Shown: positions 39,108-51,598 of the stretch, piece after piece
How the letters are laid out: every line of letters begins with the position of its first letter
Position numbering within the stretch: position 1 is the stretch's first letter
Source of the DNA: Accumulibacter sp.
GTDB lineage: Bacteria > Pseudomonadota > Gammaproteobacteria > Burkholderiales > Rhodocyclaceae
DNA: 64,000 bases
Reading direction: 5' to 3'
Assembly: GCA_024235695.1 (NCBI GenBank)
Contig: JACKLX010000019.1
Span: forward strand, 1 to 64,000
Made by a program: the position numbers and the translations under genes
The notes under the pieces: model-generated
What the model saw: the letters and a program-made list of their open reading frames with translations, nothing else
Told to the model about the DNA's origin: nothing
The model's database searches: none

Positions 39108-40277
39108 CTAGGGTGTCAGGTCGAATTCTTCGGTGCGCTTGGGCGAGTAGGTCTCCCAGCCGCCGCACGCGGGACAGCGCCAATAGAACTGACGTGCCTT
39201 GAAGCCGCAATTATCGCACCGATAGCGAGCAAGGCGGCGCGTGTAGCCCTGCACGATCCCTTTCGCCAGATCCAGGTCGGGACGAATGTCCGGCGAGGCA
39301 AACAACAGCCTGGCTTCGAGCAGCTTGTCGAAGCCCAGCAGGGTCGGATTGCGTTTCAGTTCGTCGCGCACCAGCCGATACGCCGCTTCCGGGCCGCCAC
39401 TCTCGAGGACCAACTGGAAAACCACGTCCAACAGGTCCAGCGACGGGTAGTGCTCGAGGTAGCCGCGCAACAACTGCAGGCCCGCCTCGCGGCGATCCTG
39501 CTTGCGAAACGCGTCGAGCAATCGTTTGGCGACCAGCGCCAGGTAGGTCGGATCCTGTTGTTCGATGCGCTGCCATGCCTCGATGGCCGCAGCGAACTGA
39601 TCCTGCTGGAAGTGCAGGTCGCCCTGGAGAAGACTGGCACGAACGCACTTGCGGTTGCGTTCGAGGGCGGTCTGCAGGTAGCTCGCGGCGAGTTCGCGCC
39701 GCGAGCGGATCAGCTCGGCAGCGGCCAGCTCGCAGTAGTATTCGGCGATTTCCTTGTGCGATGCGAAGTCCGGCAGCTCGGAGGCGATCGCTATCGCCTT
39801 CTCCCAGTCCTTTTCGAGCTGATAGATTTCGAGCAGGTTACGTTTGGCGTCCTCGGCCATTGCCGAATCGCGCAACTTCTCGAAAACCGCTTCGGCACCG
39901 TCGAGCAGCCCCGCCTTGAGGTAATCCTGCCCCAACTCGGCGAGTGCCTGCAGCTTGAGGTCCTCGGCCAGATCGTCGCGTTCGACGAGGTGCTGATGCA
40001 TGCGGATGGCGCGTTCGGTTTCGCCGCGACGGCGAAAGAGGCTGCCGAGCGCGAAGTGGATCTCGATGGTCTGGGGGTCGACCTTGACCGCTTCGACGAA
40101 GGCCTCGATGGCGCGATCGGGCTGCTCGTTGAGCAGGAAGTTGAGCCCCTGGAAGTACGACCGCGGCAGCGCGCGCGACTCCTTCACCAGATGCCGGATG
40201 TCGATGCGCGCCGCCGCCCAGCCCAGCCCGAAGAACAGCGGGAAGAGCAGCAGCTGCCAATACTCGAACTCGATCAT
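39108..40277 (-). CDS. lapB: LPS assembly regulator LapB (YciM)
   Basis: A 389-residue protein with one N-terminal membrane helix (YWQLLLFPLFFGLGWAAARI), a long array of TPR motifs (for example AIEAFVEAVKVDPQTIEIHF), and a C-terminal rubredoxin-like zinc site (CDNCGF near residue 355 and CPACGGW). In E. coli, LapB brings LpxC to FtsH for degradation and so limits lipid A synthesis. It follows lapA and precedes the heptose genes. Length and domain order are typical. Confidence 0.94.
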   Translation of the reverse strand: MIEFEYWQLLLFPLFFGLGWAAARIDIRHLVKESRALPRSYFQGLNFLLNEQPDRAIEAFVEAVKVDPQTIEIHFALGSLFRRRGETERAIRMHQHLVERDDLAEDLKLQALAELGQDYLKAGLLDGAEAVFEKLRDSAMAEDAKRNLLEIYQLEKDWEKAIAIASELPDFASHKEIAEYYCELAAAELIRSRRELAASYLQTALERNRKCVRASLLQGDLHFQQDQFAAAIEAWQRIEQQDPTYLALVAKRLLDAFRKQDRREAGLQLLRGYLEHYPSLDLLDVVFQLVLESGGPEAAYRLVRDELKRNPTLLGFDKLLEARLLFASPDIRPDLDLAKGIVQGYTRRLARYRCDNCGFKARQFYWRCPACGGWETYSPKRTEEFDLTP

Positions 40278-40329
40278 GCGGTCGACCTGGTTGTTGTCAG
40301 GCTACCCGCGGGTAACCTCCCGGGCAAGC

Positions 40330-40611
40330 TCACATCGGGCGCTCGTGATGGCCGGCAACCGCTGTCCGCGCCAGCCTCAGTTCGCGCCGCAACCTGGCGA
40401 CTTCCCGACGCTGACCAAACAGCGTGCCCAACAGCGACAGGACGGCGAAGGCGGCGCCAGCAGCGAAGAATGCCAGCAGAATGATCACCAGTGGCGCGTG
40501 CCAGACGGTGTCAAGGAAGAGGCGAACGCCCACCGGATCGGTATTCTTGATGGCGAACGCCAGAATGACGAGAAACAGGAGAGCTCTGAGAAACCACAGC
40601 AAGGAACGCAT
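40330..40611 (-). CDS. lapA: LapA-family (DUF1049) membrane protein
   Basis: A 93-residue protein with two membrane helices (LLWFLRALLFLVILAFAIKN and PLVIILLAFFAAGAAFAVLS) separated by DPVGVRLFLDTVWHA, then a basic cytoplasmic coiled tail (RREVARLRRELRLA). This is the DUF1049/LapA pattern, and it sits directly upstream of lapB as expected. It works with LapB in LPS assembly. ATG 40611 has AAGGTG four bases upstream. Confidence 0.9.
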   Translation of the reverse strand: MRSLLWFLRALLFLVILAFAIKNTDPVGVRLFLDTVWHAPLVIILLAFFAAGAAFAVLSLLGTLFGQRREVARLRRELRLARTAVAGHHERPM

Positions 40612-40679
40612 CAATCACCTTCTCACAGGAAACGGGCGACAACTCGCGTTGCCGCCCGCAAACCGCCAAACCAGAACAC

Positions 40680-40973
40680 TCAGATCAATTCCATCGAGCC
40701 ATCGACGCGCTCGCGCAATTCCTTGCCGGCCTTGAAATGCGGCACCCATTTTTCCGGGACGTCCACCTTGTCGCCGGACTTGGGATTGCGGCCGACTCGT
40801 GGCGGCCGGTAGTTCAGCGCGAAGCTGCCGAAGCCGCGAATCTCGATGCGATCACCCCTGGCCAATGCCTCTGCCATCGCATCGAGAATCATTTTCACTG
40901 ACAAGTCCGCGTCCTTGGCGACCAGTTGGGGGAATCGTCCGGCCAACTGGCCGATGAGGTCCGACTTGGTCAT
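40680..40973 (-). CDS. ihfB: Integration host factor beta subunit
   Basis: A 97-residue HU/IHF-family protein that binds and bends DNA as a heterodimer with IHF alpha. The N-terminus [10 protein letters not shown] is IHF-beta-like, and the DNA-binding arm has [20 protein letters not shown] with the intercalating Pro. It lies nine bases downstream of rpsA, the standard proteobacterial arrangement. IHF assists sigma-54 promoters, of which two candidates occur in this window. Confidence 0.95.
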   Translation of the reverse strand: MTKSDLIGQLAGRFPQLVAKDADLSVKMILDAMAEALARGDRIEIRGFGSFALNYRPPRVGRNPKSGDKVDVPEKWVPHFKAGKELRERVDGSMELI

Positions 40974-40982
40974 CTGCCAACC

Positions 40983-42680
40983 CTACTGGGGATTGTTCAG
41001 CTTTGCCTTGAGCAAAGCACCAAGGTTGGTGGTACCCGAACTGGCGCTGCTGTCGGCGGTGAACTTCTGCATTGCCTCTTGCTGCTCGGCCTGATCCTTG
41101 GCCTTGATCGACAGGCTGATCGAACGTGTCTTGCGATCGACGTTGATGATCATCGCTTCCAGCGAGTCCCCTTCCTTGTAGACCTTGGTCAGGTCGTCAA
41201 TCCGATCGCGCGATACTTCCGAGGCACGCAGATAGCCCTCCATGTCGCCGTCGAGGGTCACCACCGCACCACGTGCATCGACCGACTTGACGACACCGCG
41301 AACGACACTGTTCTTCTCGTGGGTGGCGATGTAGCTGGTGTAGGGGTCGCCGTCGAGCTGCTTGATGCCCAGCGAGATGCGCTCCTTGTCGGTATCGATG
41401 GCCAAGACCACGGCGTCAACCTCGTCACCCTTCTTGAAGTTGCGAATCGCCTCTTCGCCGGGCAGCGACCACGACAGGTCGGACAGATGAACCAGGCCGT
41501 CGATGCCGCCAGGCAAGCCGATGAACACACCGAAGTCGGTGATCGACTTGATCGCGCCGCGAACCCGGTCACCCTTCTTGTAGTTCATCGAGAAATCATC
41601 CCACGGGTTGGCCGCGCACTGCTTCATGCCGAGGGATATACGGCGCCGATCCTCATCGATCTCGAGGATCATCACCTCGACCTCGTCACCCAACTGCACC
41701 ACCTTGGAGGGATGTACGTTCTTGTTGGTCCAGTCCATCTCGGAAACGTGCACCAGGCCCTCGATACCCTGTTCGATCTCGACAAAGGCACCGTAGTCGG
41801 TGAGGTTGGTGACCTTGCCGAACAGCCGGGTGGTTGACGGGTAGCGACGGGAAATACCCACCCACGGATCTTCGCCAAGTTGCTTGAGGCCCAGCGAAAC
41901 GCGGTTCTTTTCCTGGTCGAACTTGAGGATCTTGGCCTGCAACTCGTCGCCGACCGCGAGAACTTCGGAGGGGTGACGAACGCGACGCCATGCCAGATCG
42001 GTGATGTGCAGCAAGCCATCGATACCGCCGAGATCGACGAAAGCGCCATAGTCGGTGATGTTCTTGACCACACCCTTGACGATGCTGCCTTCCTTGAGGG
42101 CGGCCAGCAGCGCATCGCGCTCTTCACCGACGCTCGCCTCGAGAACGGCACGGCGCGAGACGACGACGTTGTTGCGCTTGCGGTCAAGCTTGATGACCTT
42201 GAACTCGTAGGTCTTGCCTTCGTAGGGAGTGGTGTCCTTGACCGGACGCATGTCCACCAGCGAACCGGGCAGGAAGGCGCGAACGCCATTGGTCATCACC
42301 GTCAGGCCGCCCTTGACCTTGCCGGTAATCGTGCCGGACACCAGGCTGCCGTCGTTCAGCGCCAGCTCCAGCGCGTTCCACGCGGCGACACGCTTGGCGC
42401 GGTCACGCGACAGGCGGGTTTCGCCGAAGCCGTTCTCCAGCTGCTCGATGGCCACCTGAACGAAATCGCCGACGCTGACTTCCAGTTCGCCCTGATCGTT
42501 CAGGAATTCTTCCAGATCAATGTAGCTCTCCGACTTGAGGCCGGCATTGACCACGACAAAATTCTGGTCGATGCGCACCACTTCGGCGGTGATGACCTCG
42601 CCCGGACGCATTTCCTGACGTCCAAGGCTCTCTTCGAAAAGATCGGCAAAGCTTTCTTGCATTGTGGGATTGTCTGACAT
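40983..42680 (-). CDS. rpsA: 30S ribosomal protein S1
   Basis: A 565-residue protein with six S1 OB-fold repeats. Repeats 1-2 (about 20-190) bind the ribosome; repeats 3-6 bind mRNA, each with a GAFV, GVFI or similar core (for example [20 protein letters not shown]). ATG 42680 follows a weak AGGT; ATG 42662 ([12 protein letters not shown]) is the other possible start. A strong hairpin lies 109-136 bases upstream. S1 represses its own translation in E. coli through an upstream structured leader. Confidence 0.97.
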   Translation of the reverse strand: MSDNPTMQESFADLFEESLGRQEMRPGEVITAEVVRIDQNFVVVNAGLKSESYIDLEEFLNDQGELEVSVGDFVQVAIEQLENGFGETRLSRDRAKRVAAWNALELALNDGSLVSGTITGKVKGGLTVMTNGVRAFLPGSLVDMRPVKDTTPYEGKTYEFKVIKLDRKRNNVVVSRRAVLEASVGEERDALLAALKEGSIVKGVVKNITDYGAFVDLGGIDGLLHITDLAWRRVRHPSEVLAVGDELQAKILKFDQEKNRVSLGLKQLGEDPWVGISRRYPSTTRLFGKVTNLTDYGAFVEIEQGIEGLVHVSEMDWTNKNVHPSKVVQLGDEVEVMILEIDEDRRRISLGMKQCAANPWDDFSMNYKKGDRVRGAIKSITDFGVFIGLPGGIDGLVHLSDLSWSLPGEEAIRNFKKGDEVDAVVLAIDTDKERISLGIKQLDGDPYTSYIATHEKNSVVRGVVKSVDARGAVVTLDGDMEGYLRASEVSRDRIDDLTKVYKEGDSLEAMIINVDRKTRSISLSIKAKDQAEQQEAMQKFTADSSASSGTTNLGALLKAKLNNPQ

Positions 42681-42788
42681 ATGGATTGAGTTACCTAACC
42701 GCAGAATTGCGGGGTGAGTTGAAAACCATCACCAGCTCCTGCCGCCCGGCGATCTGACCAGAGCGGCGAGCAAGGACGCTGTGCCGGC

Positions 42789-42816
42789 CGGCCGTTGGCA
42801 GGACTGCCAACGGCCG
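42789..42816 (-). promoter_or_regulatory. Perfect 12-bp hairpin upstream of rpsA
   Basis: The arms 42789-42800 (CGGCCGTTGGCA) and 42805-42816 (TGCCAACGGCCG) are exactly complementary with a four-base loop. It lies in the 187-base gap between aroA-cmk and rpsA, both on the minus strand. No U-run follows, so a simple intrinsic terminator is less likely than an attenuator, an mRNA stability element or part of an S1-sensitive leader. Confidence 0.6.
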
Positions 42817-42867
42817 ATGAAACGACGCCTGGAACTGGTGACACCTTGGGCAAACGGCAGCGGCCGC

Positions 42868-44820
42868 CTACCCTCTTTCGGAAACCTTGTTGACCCAGTC
42901 CAGCACCTGCGCCACCGCAGTGGCGATGGTCAGGTTTGTCGTGTCGAGCAATTCAGCATCCGCACTCTGCTGCATCGGGGCGACGCTCCGTTGGCTATCG
43001 CGTTGGTCGCGTTCGCGCAGATCCAGCAAGAGGGCTGCCATACTAGCAGCGATTCCTTTTTCGATCAACTGCTTATGGCGTCTTTCGGCACGCACTTCGA
43101 CGCTGGCGGTAAGGAAGACCTTGCGCACCGAATCAGGGAAGACCACCGAGCCCATGTCGCGCCCGTCGGCGACCAGCCCGGGAGGCCGGCGGAACGCCCG
43201 CTGCCGGAAAAGCAGGGCCGCGCGGACGGCGGGAAGCGCCGCCACCAGTGACGCGCCGGCCGAGATCTCTTCGCTGCGGATGAGGTCACCGACATCTTCT
43301 CCCGCCAGCGTGATGACGCTGCCGGCGAAGTGGGCGTCGAGCTCGCTGGCAATCGCCGCGACGCCCGCTTCGTCGTCCCAGGCGACACCGGCGTGGCGAG
43401 CGGCCAGCGCGGTCAGGCGATACAAGGCCCCGGAATCCAGGTAGTGCCAGCCGAGCGCTTCGGCAACGCGCGAAGCGACGGTGCCCTTGCCGGAAGCCGA
43501 GGTACCGTCGATGGCCACCACCGGCACCGCTCGCGTCACTTTCGCGAGGCGCTCGAAGTAATCGGGAAAGGTCTTCGCCACCGTGCGCGGATCATTGATT
43601 CGCAAGGGTGTCCCGAGGGCCGCCAGGGACAGGGACATCGCCATGCGGTGGTCATCGTAGGTGTCGATCGCCGCCGGCCGCAGGGCCTGCCCGTCGGCCG
43701 GCGGCCAGATCCGGATGAAGTCGTCACCCTCGTCGACCGTCGCACCGAGCTTGCGCAACTCGGCGGCCATCGCCGCGATCCGGTCGGTTTCCTTGACGCG
43801 CCAGCTGGCGATGTTGCGCAGCGTACTGGGACCCTCGGCAAACAGCGCCACGGCGGCCAGCGTCATCGCCGCGTCGGGAATGTGATTGCAGTCGAGCTCG
43901 ATTCCCCGCAGCTTGCCACTGGCCGGCGCCGACACTTCCAGCCAGTTGGCGCCGGCGGCGATGGTCGCACCCATCGCCGCCAGGGCATCGGCAAAACGTA
44001 CGTCGCCCTGGATCGAATCGCGCCCAACACCTTCAACGCGCAGCGGGCCGCCGCCAACCGCGCCGAAGGCAAGGAAATACGACGCCGACGAGGCGTCACC
44101 CTCGATCGCGACAACACCCGGCGAACGATAGGCACTGCCGGCGGCGACGGTGAAGCGCTGCCAGCCATCGCGCCGGACCTGCACACCGAACTTCGCCATC
44201 ATCGCCAGCGTGATTTCGACGTAGGGCCTGGAAATCAGCTCGCCAACCACTGCCACCGTCGTTTCGGCGCCGCGCAGCGGCAAAGCCATCAGCAGGCCGG
44301 TCAGAAACTGGCTCGAGACGTCTCCACGCAGCCTCACGACGTCGGTCCGGGCGGGCCCGGGCGAAGCAATCCTCAGCGGCGGATAACCTTCGCGATCGAG
44401 GTAGCTGACGTCGGCGCCCAACTGACGCAAGCCATCGACCAGGTCGGCGATCGGGCGTTCGTGCATCCGCGGCACGCCGGCGAGACCGTAGTCTCCACCG
44501 ATCAGGGCGAGAACCGCGGTCAGCGGTCGGAAGGCCGTTCCGGCGTTGCCCAGAAAGAGCTCCGCCTGGCGCACCGGCAGGACTCCGGCGACGCCGCCGA
44601 CCCGCAAGGCACCGTCGGCCAGCGGCTCGATGCTTACGCCGAGCGTCCGTAGCGCCTCGAGCATCCGTGTCGTGTCGTCGGACTGCAACAGGTCGCGGAC
44701 TTCGGTTTCGCCCGCGGCCAGCGCCGCCAGCAACAGCACCCGGTTGGAGATGCTCTTCGAGCCGGGCAGGCGCACCGTGCCGCGGGCAGCGACCAGCTGC
44801 GGCAGATCGAGGTAGTCCAC
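42868..44820 (-). CDS. aroA-cmk: Fused EPSP synthase / cytidylate kinase
   Basis: A single 650-residue frame joins two enzymes that are usually separate. Residues 1-425 are EPSP synthase of the shikimate pathway ([32 protein letters not shown], and WRVKETDRI near 340). From about residue 430, [20 protein letters not shown] begins cytidylate kinase, which phosphorylates [15 protein letters not shown] and [13 protein letters not shown] are its signatures. The junction ([18 protein letters not shown]) has almost no linker. I chose GTG 44820 with GGGAG upstream. The tyrA stop lies just before it, and homology starts there. Separate aroA and cmk genes are adjacent in many betaproteobacteria, so this looks like loss of the intervening stop. 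Confidence 0.94.
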   Translation of the reverse strand: MDYLDLPQLVAARGTVRLPGSKSISNRVLLLAALAAGETEVRDLLQSDDTTRMLEALRTLGVSIEPLADGALRVGGVAGVLPVRQAELFLGNAGTAFRPLTAVLALIGGDYGLAGVPRMHERPIADLVDGLRQLGADVSYLDREGYPPLRIASPGPARTDVVRLRGDVSSQFLTGLLMALPLRGAETTVAVVGELISRPYVEITLAMMAKFGVQVRRDGWQRFTVAAGSAYRSPGVVAIEGDASSASYFLAFGAVGGGPLRVEGVGRDSIQGDVRFADALAAMGATIAAGANWLEVSAPASGKLRGIELDCNHIPDAAMTLAAVALFAEGPSTLRNIASWRVKETDRIAAMAAELRKLGATVDEGDDFIRIWPPADGQALRPAAIDTYDDHRMAMSLSLAALGTPLRINDPRTVAKTFPDYFERLAKVTRAVPVVAIDGTSASGKGTVASRVAEALGWHYLDSGALYRLTALAARHAGVAWDDEAGVAAIASELDAHFAGSVITLAGEDVGDLIRSEEISAGASLVAALPAVRAALLFRQRAFRRPPGLVADGRDMGSVVFPDSVRKVFLTASVEVRAERRHKQLIEKGIAASMAALLLDLRERDQRDSQRSVAPMQQSADAELLDTTNLTIATAVAQVLDWVNKVSERG

Positions 44821-44822
44821 GC

Positions 44823-45710
44823 TCAGCTTCTCCCGCCGCCCTCGCCCCACGCACGACGGGCCGTGCGGGCGATGTCGAAGCTCGCTTCCAGGCGCTCGCC
44901 GTCACCGCTCTGCAGGGCCGCCCGCATTTCGTCGAGCTGCGCCCGGTAACGGTCGAGTTCGTCAAGCAAAGCCGTGCGGTTGGCCAGGCAGATGTCGCGC
45001 CACATCTCGGGGTGGCTGGCGGCGATCCGCGTGAAGTCGCGAAAGCCGCTGGCCGCAAAGGCGAACAACAGGTCGCGGTTGTCGCGGCGGGCCAACTCGT
45101 GCACCAGGGCAAACGACAGCAGATGCGGCAGGTGGCTGACCGCCGCAAAAACGCGATCGTGCTCGGCCGGCGACAACTCCCGGATCAGCCCTCCGCAACA
45201 CTCCCACGCCGCGCGCGCGCGGGCGATGCTCTGCGGCGTGCTTTCCGGCAGTGGCGTCAGGACCACCTGCTTGCCGCGATAGAGATCGGCGCGGGCCGCC
45301 AGCGCACCGCTGTTCTCGGCGCCGGCGATCGGATGCGCCGGGACGAACTGCCCGAGTCGCTCGCCGAAATGGCTGCGCGCCGCGGCGACGACGTCTTCCT
45401 TGGTACTGCCGGCGTCGGTGACGACGGTCTGCGGTCCCAGGCAGGGCGCGATTCGCGCCATGATTTCCGGCGTCGTTCCGACCGGCGTGGCGATCAGAAC
45501 CAGGTCGGCGTTCGACACTTCCTGTCCGACGTTGAAGCCGGCGCGGTCGACGATTCCCAGCTCGAGCGCCTGCGTCAGGGAACCGAGAGTGCGGCCGAAT
45601 CCGACGACCTCGGCCACCTGGCCCGATTCCTTGAGCGCCAGGGCGAACGATCCGCCGATCAGCCCGACGCCGAAGACCACCACCTTTTCGAAAACGGCTG
45701 TCGCAGCCAT
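44823..45710 (-). CDS. tyrA: Prephenate dehydrogenase (TyrA-type)
   Basis: A 295-residue NAD(P)-dependent enzyme that converts prephenate, or arogenate, toward tyrosine. The Rossmann motif is [16 protein letters not shown] near residue 10. The catalytic His is in [10 protein letters not shown], and [20 protein letters not shown] is the helical dimerisation region. Cofactor and substrate preference cannot be settled by eye. It sits between hisC and aroA within an aromatic amino acid operon. Confidence 0.93.
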   Translation of the reverse strand: MAATAVFEKVVVFGVGLIGGSFALALKESGQVAEVVGFGRTLGSLTQALELGIVDRAGFNVGQEVSNADLVLIATPVGTTPEIMARIAPCLGPQTVVTDAGSTKEDVVAAARSHFGERLGQFVPAHPIAGAENSGALAARADLYRGKQVVLTPLPESTPQSIARARAAWECCGGLIRELSPAEHDRVFAAVSHLPHLLSFALVHELARRDNRDLLFAFAASGFRDFTRIAASHPEMWRDICLANRTALLDELDRYRAQLDEMRAALQSGDGERLEASFDIARTARRAWGEGGGRS

Positions 45711-45735
45711 CAGTGCAAGTCACCACGACGATTGT

Positions 45736-46824
45736 TCATAGGGACACCTCCAGTGCGGCGAGGAAGCGGCTGTTTTCGCTCTCGCTACCGATCGTCACGC
45801 GCAGCCAGTCCGGCATGCCGTAGGCAGCGATTGGTCGCACGATGACGCCACGTTGCAGCAGCCGCTGGTTGACTGCCGCCGCGTCAGCGACCCTGAAAGT
45901 CACGAAATTGCCATGCGAGGGAATGTGGCTGCAGCCCAGGCGTTTGAGTCCGCCGACGATCTGCTCCATGCCGGCCCGGTTCGCGGCGTAGCTGGTGGCG
46001 ACGAAGTGGTGATCGTCGAGCGCCGCGACCGCCGCCGCCAGCGCGAGGTTGTTGCAGTTGAACGGCTGGCGAACGCGATTCATCAGGTCGGCAATCTCGC
46101 CGGAGCTCAGCGCGTAGCCGATGCGCAGGCCGGCCAGACCATAGATCTTCGAGAAAGTGCGGGTGATCACCAGGTTCGGAAAATCGGCCAGCCAGGCGGT
46201 GGTGTCGATGCGCTCGGTCGGCGGCAGGTATTCGTTATAGGCTTCGTCGAGAACCACCACGACCTCGGCCGGCACGGCCTGCAGGAACAGCTTGAGCCGT
46301 GCATACGGCAGAAAGGTGCCGGTCGGGTTGTTCGGGTTGGCGATCCAGATCAAGCGGGTATCGGGCCTGATCGCTGCCTGCATCGCCTCGAGGTCGTGGC
46401 CGAAGTCGCAGGCGGCGACGGCAATCGGCGCCGCCCCGGCCGACAGCGTTGCCAGCGGATAGACGGCAAAAGCGTATTCGGCGAAGATCGCCGAGCGACC
46501 CGGCGCGAGGAAGACGCGCGCCACCAGATCGAGCACGTCATTCGACCCGTTACCAAGGACGATGCGCTCCATGCCGATGCCGGTACGCTCGGCCAGCGCC
46601 TGCTTGAGCGCGAAATCGTCGGGGTAACGCGACAACGTCGCCGTCGCCTCGGTCACCGCCGCCCGGGCCCGAGGACTCATCCCCAGGGGATTTTCGTTGG
46701 ACGCCAGCTTGACGATCTGGTCGACGGCGAAGCCCAACTCGCGAGCCAGCTGGGTGATCGGCTTGCCCGGCTGATAGGGCGAAATGGCGCGGACGTAGGG
46801 CAGGGATTGTGCGAGCAGGGTCAT
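45736..46824 (-). CDS. hisC: Histidinol-phosphate / aromatic aminotransferase
   Basis: A 362-residue class I/II aminotransferase. Landmarks are LASNENPLGMSP, GNGSNDVLDL, ANPNNPTGTF, the Asp of VVLDEAYNEYLP, and the PLP lysine in TFSKIYGLAGLRIGYALSS. It belongs to the HisC family. Its place between pheA and tyrA suggests it also, or mainly, transaminates prephenate or phenylpyruvate, as proposed for the HisC2-type copies in this operon. Confidence 0.92.
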   Translation of the reverse strand: MTLLAQSLPYVRAISPYQPGKPITQLARELGFAVDQIVKLASNENPLGMSPRARAAVTEATATLSRYPDDFALKQALAERTGIGMERIVLGNGSNDVLDLVARVFLAPGRSAIFAEYAFAVYPLATLSAGAAPIAVAACDFGHDLEAMQAAIRPDTRLIWIANPNNPTGTFLPYARLKLFLQAVPAEVVVVLDEAYNEYLPPTERIDTTAWLADFPNLVITRTFSKIYGLAGLRIGYALSSGEIADLMNRVRQPFNCNNLALAAAVAALDDHHFVATSYAANRAGMEQIVGGLKRLGCSHIPSHGNFVTFRVADAAAVNQRLLQRGVIVRPIAAYGMPDWLRVTIGSESENSRFLAALEVSL

Positions 46825-46851
46825 TGCTTACCTCGGGAAAAGTCGGTTCGC

Positions 46852-47943
46852 TCAGTAGGCGGCCATCGGATAGGAACCAAGAATCTTCAGATAAGGCGCG
46901 CGCCGCGCAAGCTCGGCAAGCGCCGTCCGCACCGACTCGTCTTCGCGGTGCCCCTCGAGATCGACAAAGAACACGTAGGCCCACAGGGTGTGCCGCGCCG
47001 GACGCGACTCGAGCCGGGTCATCGACACGCCGGCCTCTGAAAAAGGTGCCAGCAGCGTACTCAGCGCGCCGGTCCGATTGTGCGCCGACATGATCAACGA
47101 GGTCCGGTCACGCCCCGAGGGACCGGCTTCCTGGTGACCGAGGACGACAAAGCGCGTGGTGTTGTTCGGCTCGTCCTCGACGTTGCTGGCCAGCTGCGGC
47201 AGCTCGTAGCGCTCGGCGGCCGCCTGTCCGGCGAGCGCCGCTGCGCCCGGTTCGGCGGCCGCAAGCTGCGCGGCCTGGGCATTGCTGCCCACCGAGACCC
47301 GCTGCGCATGCGGCAACGAGCGGTTCAACCACTCGTGGCACTGCGCCAGCGACTGGGCGTGCGAGTAGACCCTCGCCACGTCGGCCAGCGAGGACTCGTT
47401 GGACAGCAGATGCTGGTGAATGCGCAGCACGACTTCACCGCAAATCTTCAGCGGCGTCGTCAGCAGCAGGTCGAGTGTCCGTCCGATGGCGCCCTCGGTC
47501 GAATTCTCGATCGGCACGACCGCGTAATCGGCATGACCGGCCTCGACTTCGCGAAAGACATCGTCGATCGAAATCTGTGGCATCAGGCGCGCCGCGTGGC
47601 CGAAGTGCTTGGTCGCCGCACTCTCCGAAAACGTTCCGAGCGGACCCAGAAAAGCGATTCCCAGCGGTTGCTCGAGCGACAGGCAGGCCGACATCACTTC
47701 GCGGAAAAACCAGGTGACGGTCTCGCCGGAAAGTGGCCCCGGGTTCATCTCGCGGATCCGGTGCAGCACCTGCGCCTCGCGCTCCGGACGATAGATGAAA
47801 CCGGCTTCACCGTGCCTGGCCTTGATCTCGCCGACCTGCTGGGCGAAGCGGGCGCGCTGGTTCAACAGCTCGAGCAGTTGTCCGTCGAGCCGGTCAATTT
47901 GCTCGCGAACCAGCGCCAGTTCGCCTTGCAGCTCGTCGCTCAT
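46852..47943 (-). CDS. pheA: Bifunctional chorismate mutase / prephenate dehydratase (P-protein)
   Basis: A 363-residue enzyme for phenylalanine synthesis. Residues 1-90 are an AroQ chorismate mutase (LALVREQIDRLDGQLLELLN, then YRPEREAQVLHRI). The prephenate dehydratase follows (IAFLGPLGTFSESAA, VPIENSTEGAIGRTLDLLL, NNTTRFVVLG with the catalytic Thr). A C-terminal ACT domain (TGALSTLLAPFSEAGVSMTR then ESRP) gives phenylalanine feedback control. ATG 47943 (MSDELQGELAL) is chosen by homology. The serC gene often found between gyrA and pheA is absent. Confidence 0.95.
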   Translation of the reverse strand: MSDELQGELALVREQIDRLDGQLLELLNQRARFAQQVGEIKARHGEAGFIYRPEREAQVLHRIREMNPGPLSGETVTWFFREVMSACLSLEQPLGIAFLGPLGTFSESAATKHFGHAARLMPQISIDDVFREVEAGHADYAVVPIENSTEGAIGRTLDLLLTTPLKICGEVVLRIHQHLLSNESSLADVARVYSHAQSLAQCHEWLNRSLPHAQRVSVGSNAQAAQLAAAEPGAAALAGQAAAERYELPQLASNVEDEPNNTTRFVVLGHQEAGPSGRDRTSLIMSAHNRTGALSTLLAPFSEAGVSMTRLESRPARHTLWAYVFFVDLEGHREDESVRTALAELARRAPYLKILGSYPMAAY

Positions 47944-48019
47944 CGCACGAACACCGCCGACGACAGCTCGCCGGCCGAAGTCGGCATGAGCGCGCGACGG
48001 GCAGCGCCGGGCACGCGCC

Positions 48020-50662
<2,643 letters not shown>

Positions 50663-50721
50663 CTTTTTTCCGCTGGCGACGTGACTTCGAGACGAATGTC
50701 ATCGTCTTGATCAAGCCCGAT

Positions 50722-50730
50722 ATTCTAGCA
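50722..50730 (-). promoter_or_regulatory. Candidate extended -10 promoter for gyrA
   Basis: The minus strand reads TGCTAGAAT, an extended -10 (TGn-TAGAAT), about 60 bases upstream of the gyrA ATG. No good -35 hexamer is visible at the matching distance, so the call rests on the extended -10 alone. Confidence 0.4.
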
Positions 50731-50885
50731 CGCCAAGCCCTCCCCCGGGCCCCGCGAATCGGCGATCGGCAAATGCCGCGCCGCCCCCAAGCAGGGCACG
50801 GCAGCCGGCCACCGCCGCGCCGACGAGCGACGTCGAGCGAGGGGATCGCGGCTGAAACGCCGCGCAAGACCAGCAGCGGGATTTA

Positions 50886-50906
50886 CAGCGACCGTCGCGG
50901 TCGCTG
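50886..50906 (-). terminator. Hairpin downstream of the phasin-like gene
   Basis: CAGCGACC and GGTCGCTG form a perfect 8-bp stem with a 5-base loop, 77 bases after the phasin-like stop. No U-run follows, so it may be a rho-dependent pause, an mRNA 3' end stabiliser or chance. Confidence 0.35.
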
Positions 50907-50982
50907 CCGTGCTTCGGCGATCGTCTCGCCGGTGCATCAAGCGATGCCGGCGGACAGCATCAAGGAAAGACAGGCCGCGCGT

Positions 50983-51474
50983 TCAGCGCTTCGCCAGCCG
51001 CTCCGCGTTGGCTTTGGTGTGGCGCAGGACAGGCTTCAGACCCTGACTGGCGATATCGGCAGCGACACCCCACAGCTGAAACCAGCCAACGGCGGCGTTG
51101 ATCATGGTCGTCGTCAGCGCTGCCTGGCGTATCCGGAACTGCTCGGCGTCAGGGCTGCTGGCCAGCGACAGGCTGTCGCTGCCGAGGGCGCACATCGACT
51201 CGGCGGCGTGCGTCCAGAAGCGCTGTACGGCGGGGACCATCGCCGTCGCCATCGCCGTCGCCGACTCCAGCGGCACGTCGATCTTCTCACGGGTCATCAG
51301 CGCCACCTCGCTCCACACCGCCTCGCCGGGAATCGGGCCGGCGCGCCGCAGCTGGCGACTGCGGTGATCGATCACCTCGCTCGCCGCGACCATCAGCTGG
51401 CTGGCCTGGCGCCCCAGCCGGGTGCATTGCAGGACCGGCTCGAGCAGCTGGTCACGAAGTTCCTCTCGATTCAT
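50983..51474 (-). CDS. Phasin-like protein (polyhydroxyalkanoate granule-associated type)
   Basis: A 163-residue helical protein. The stretch LMVAASEVIDHRSRQLRRAG near residue 28 and the following SEVALMTREKID resemble one group of granule-associated phasins, which have an ASxQVIxHR-type motif. The middle is amphipathic helix with many Ala, Met and Ser, and there is no signal peptide. GGGAG precedes ATG 51474 by nine bases. Phasins coat carbon-storage granules. The match is by pattern only, so a general helical protein is possible. No pha synthase gene is nearby. Confidence 0.6.
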   Translation of the reverse strand: MNREELRDQLLEPVLQCTRLGRQASQLMVAASEVIDHRSRQLRRAGPIPGEAVWSEVALMTREKIDVPLESATAMATAMVPAVQRFWTHAAESMCALGSDSLSLASSPDAEQFRIRQAALTTTMINAAVGWFQLWGVAADIASQGLKPVLRHTKANAERLAKR

Positions 51475-51598
51475 CGATCATTCTCCCGGACGTCGTGCAG
51501 ATACGAGTTTACGAGTGGCCGATTGTACCTTCACGGCGGCTTCGGGAAGTGAGTTTTCGCGCCCTTGCCGGGCCCGCGAGATCAATGCCGGGGAGCCT

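Larger units (their letters stand above)
50663..50982. other. Intergenic region between gyrA and the phasin-like gene
   Basis: A 320-base gap holding the candidate gyrA promoter (50722-50730) and a hairpin at 50886-50906 downstream of the phasin-like gene. No gene could be supported here. Confidence 0.5.

Noticed and set aside
43330..45845. Long plus-strand frames opposite aroA-cmk and tyrA (43330-44652, 44667-45845)
   Set aside because: They are antisense to well-supported enzymes and show no domain or ribosome site.
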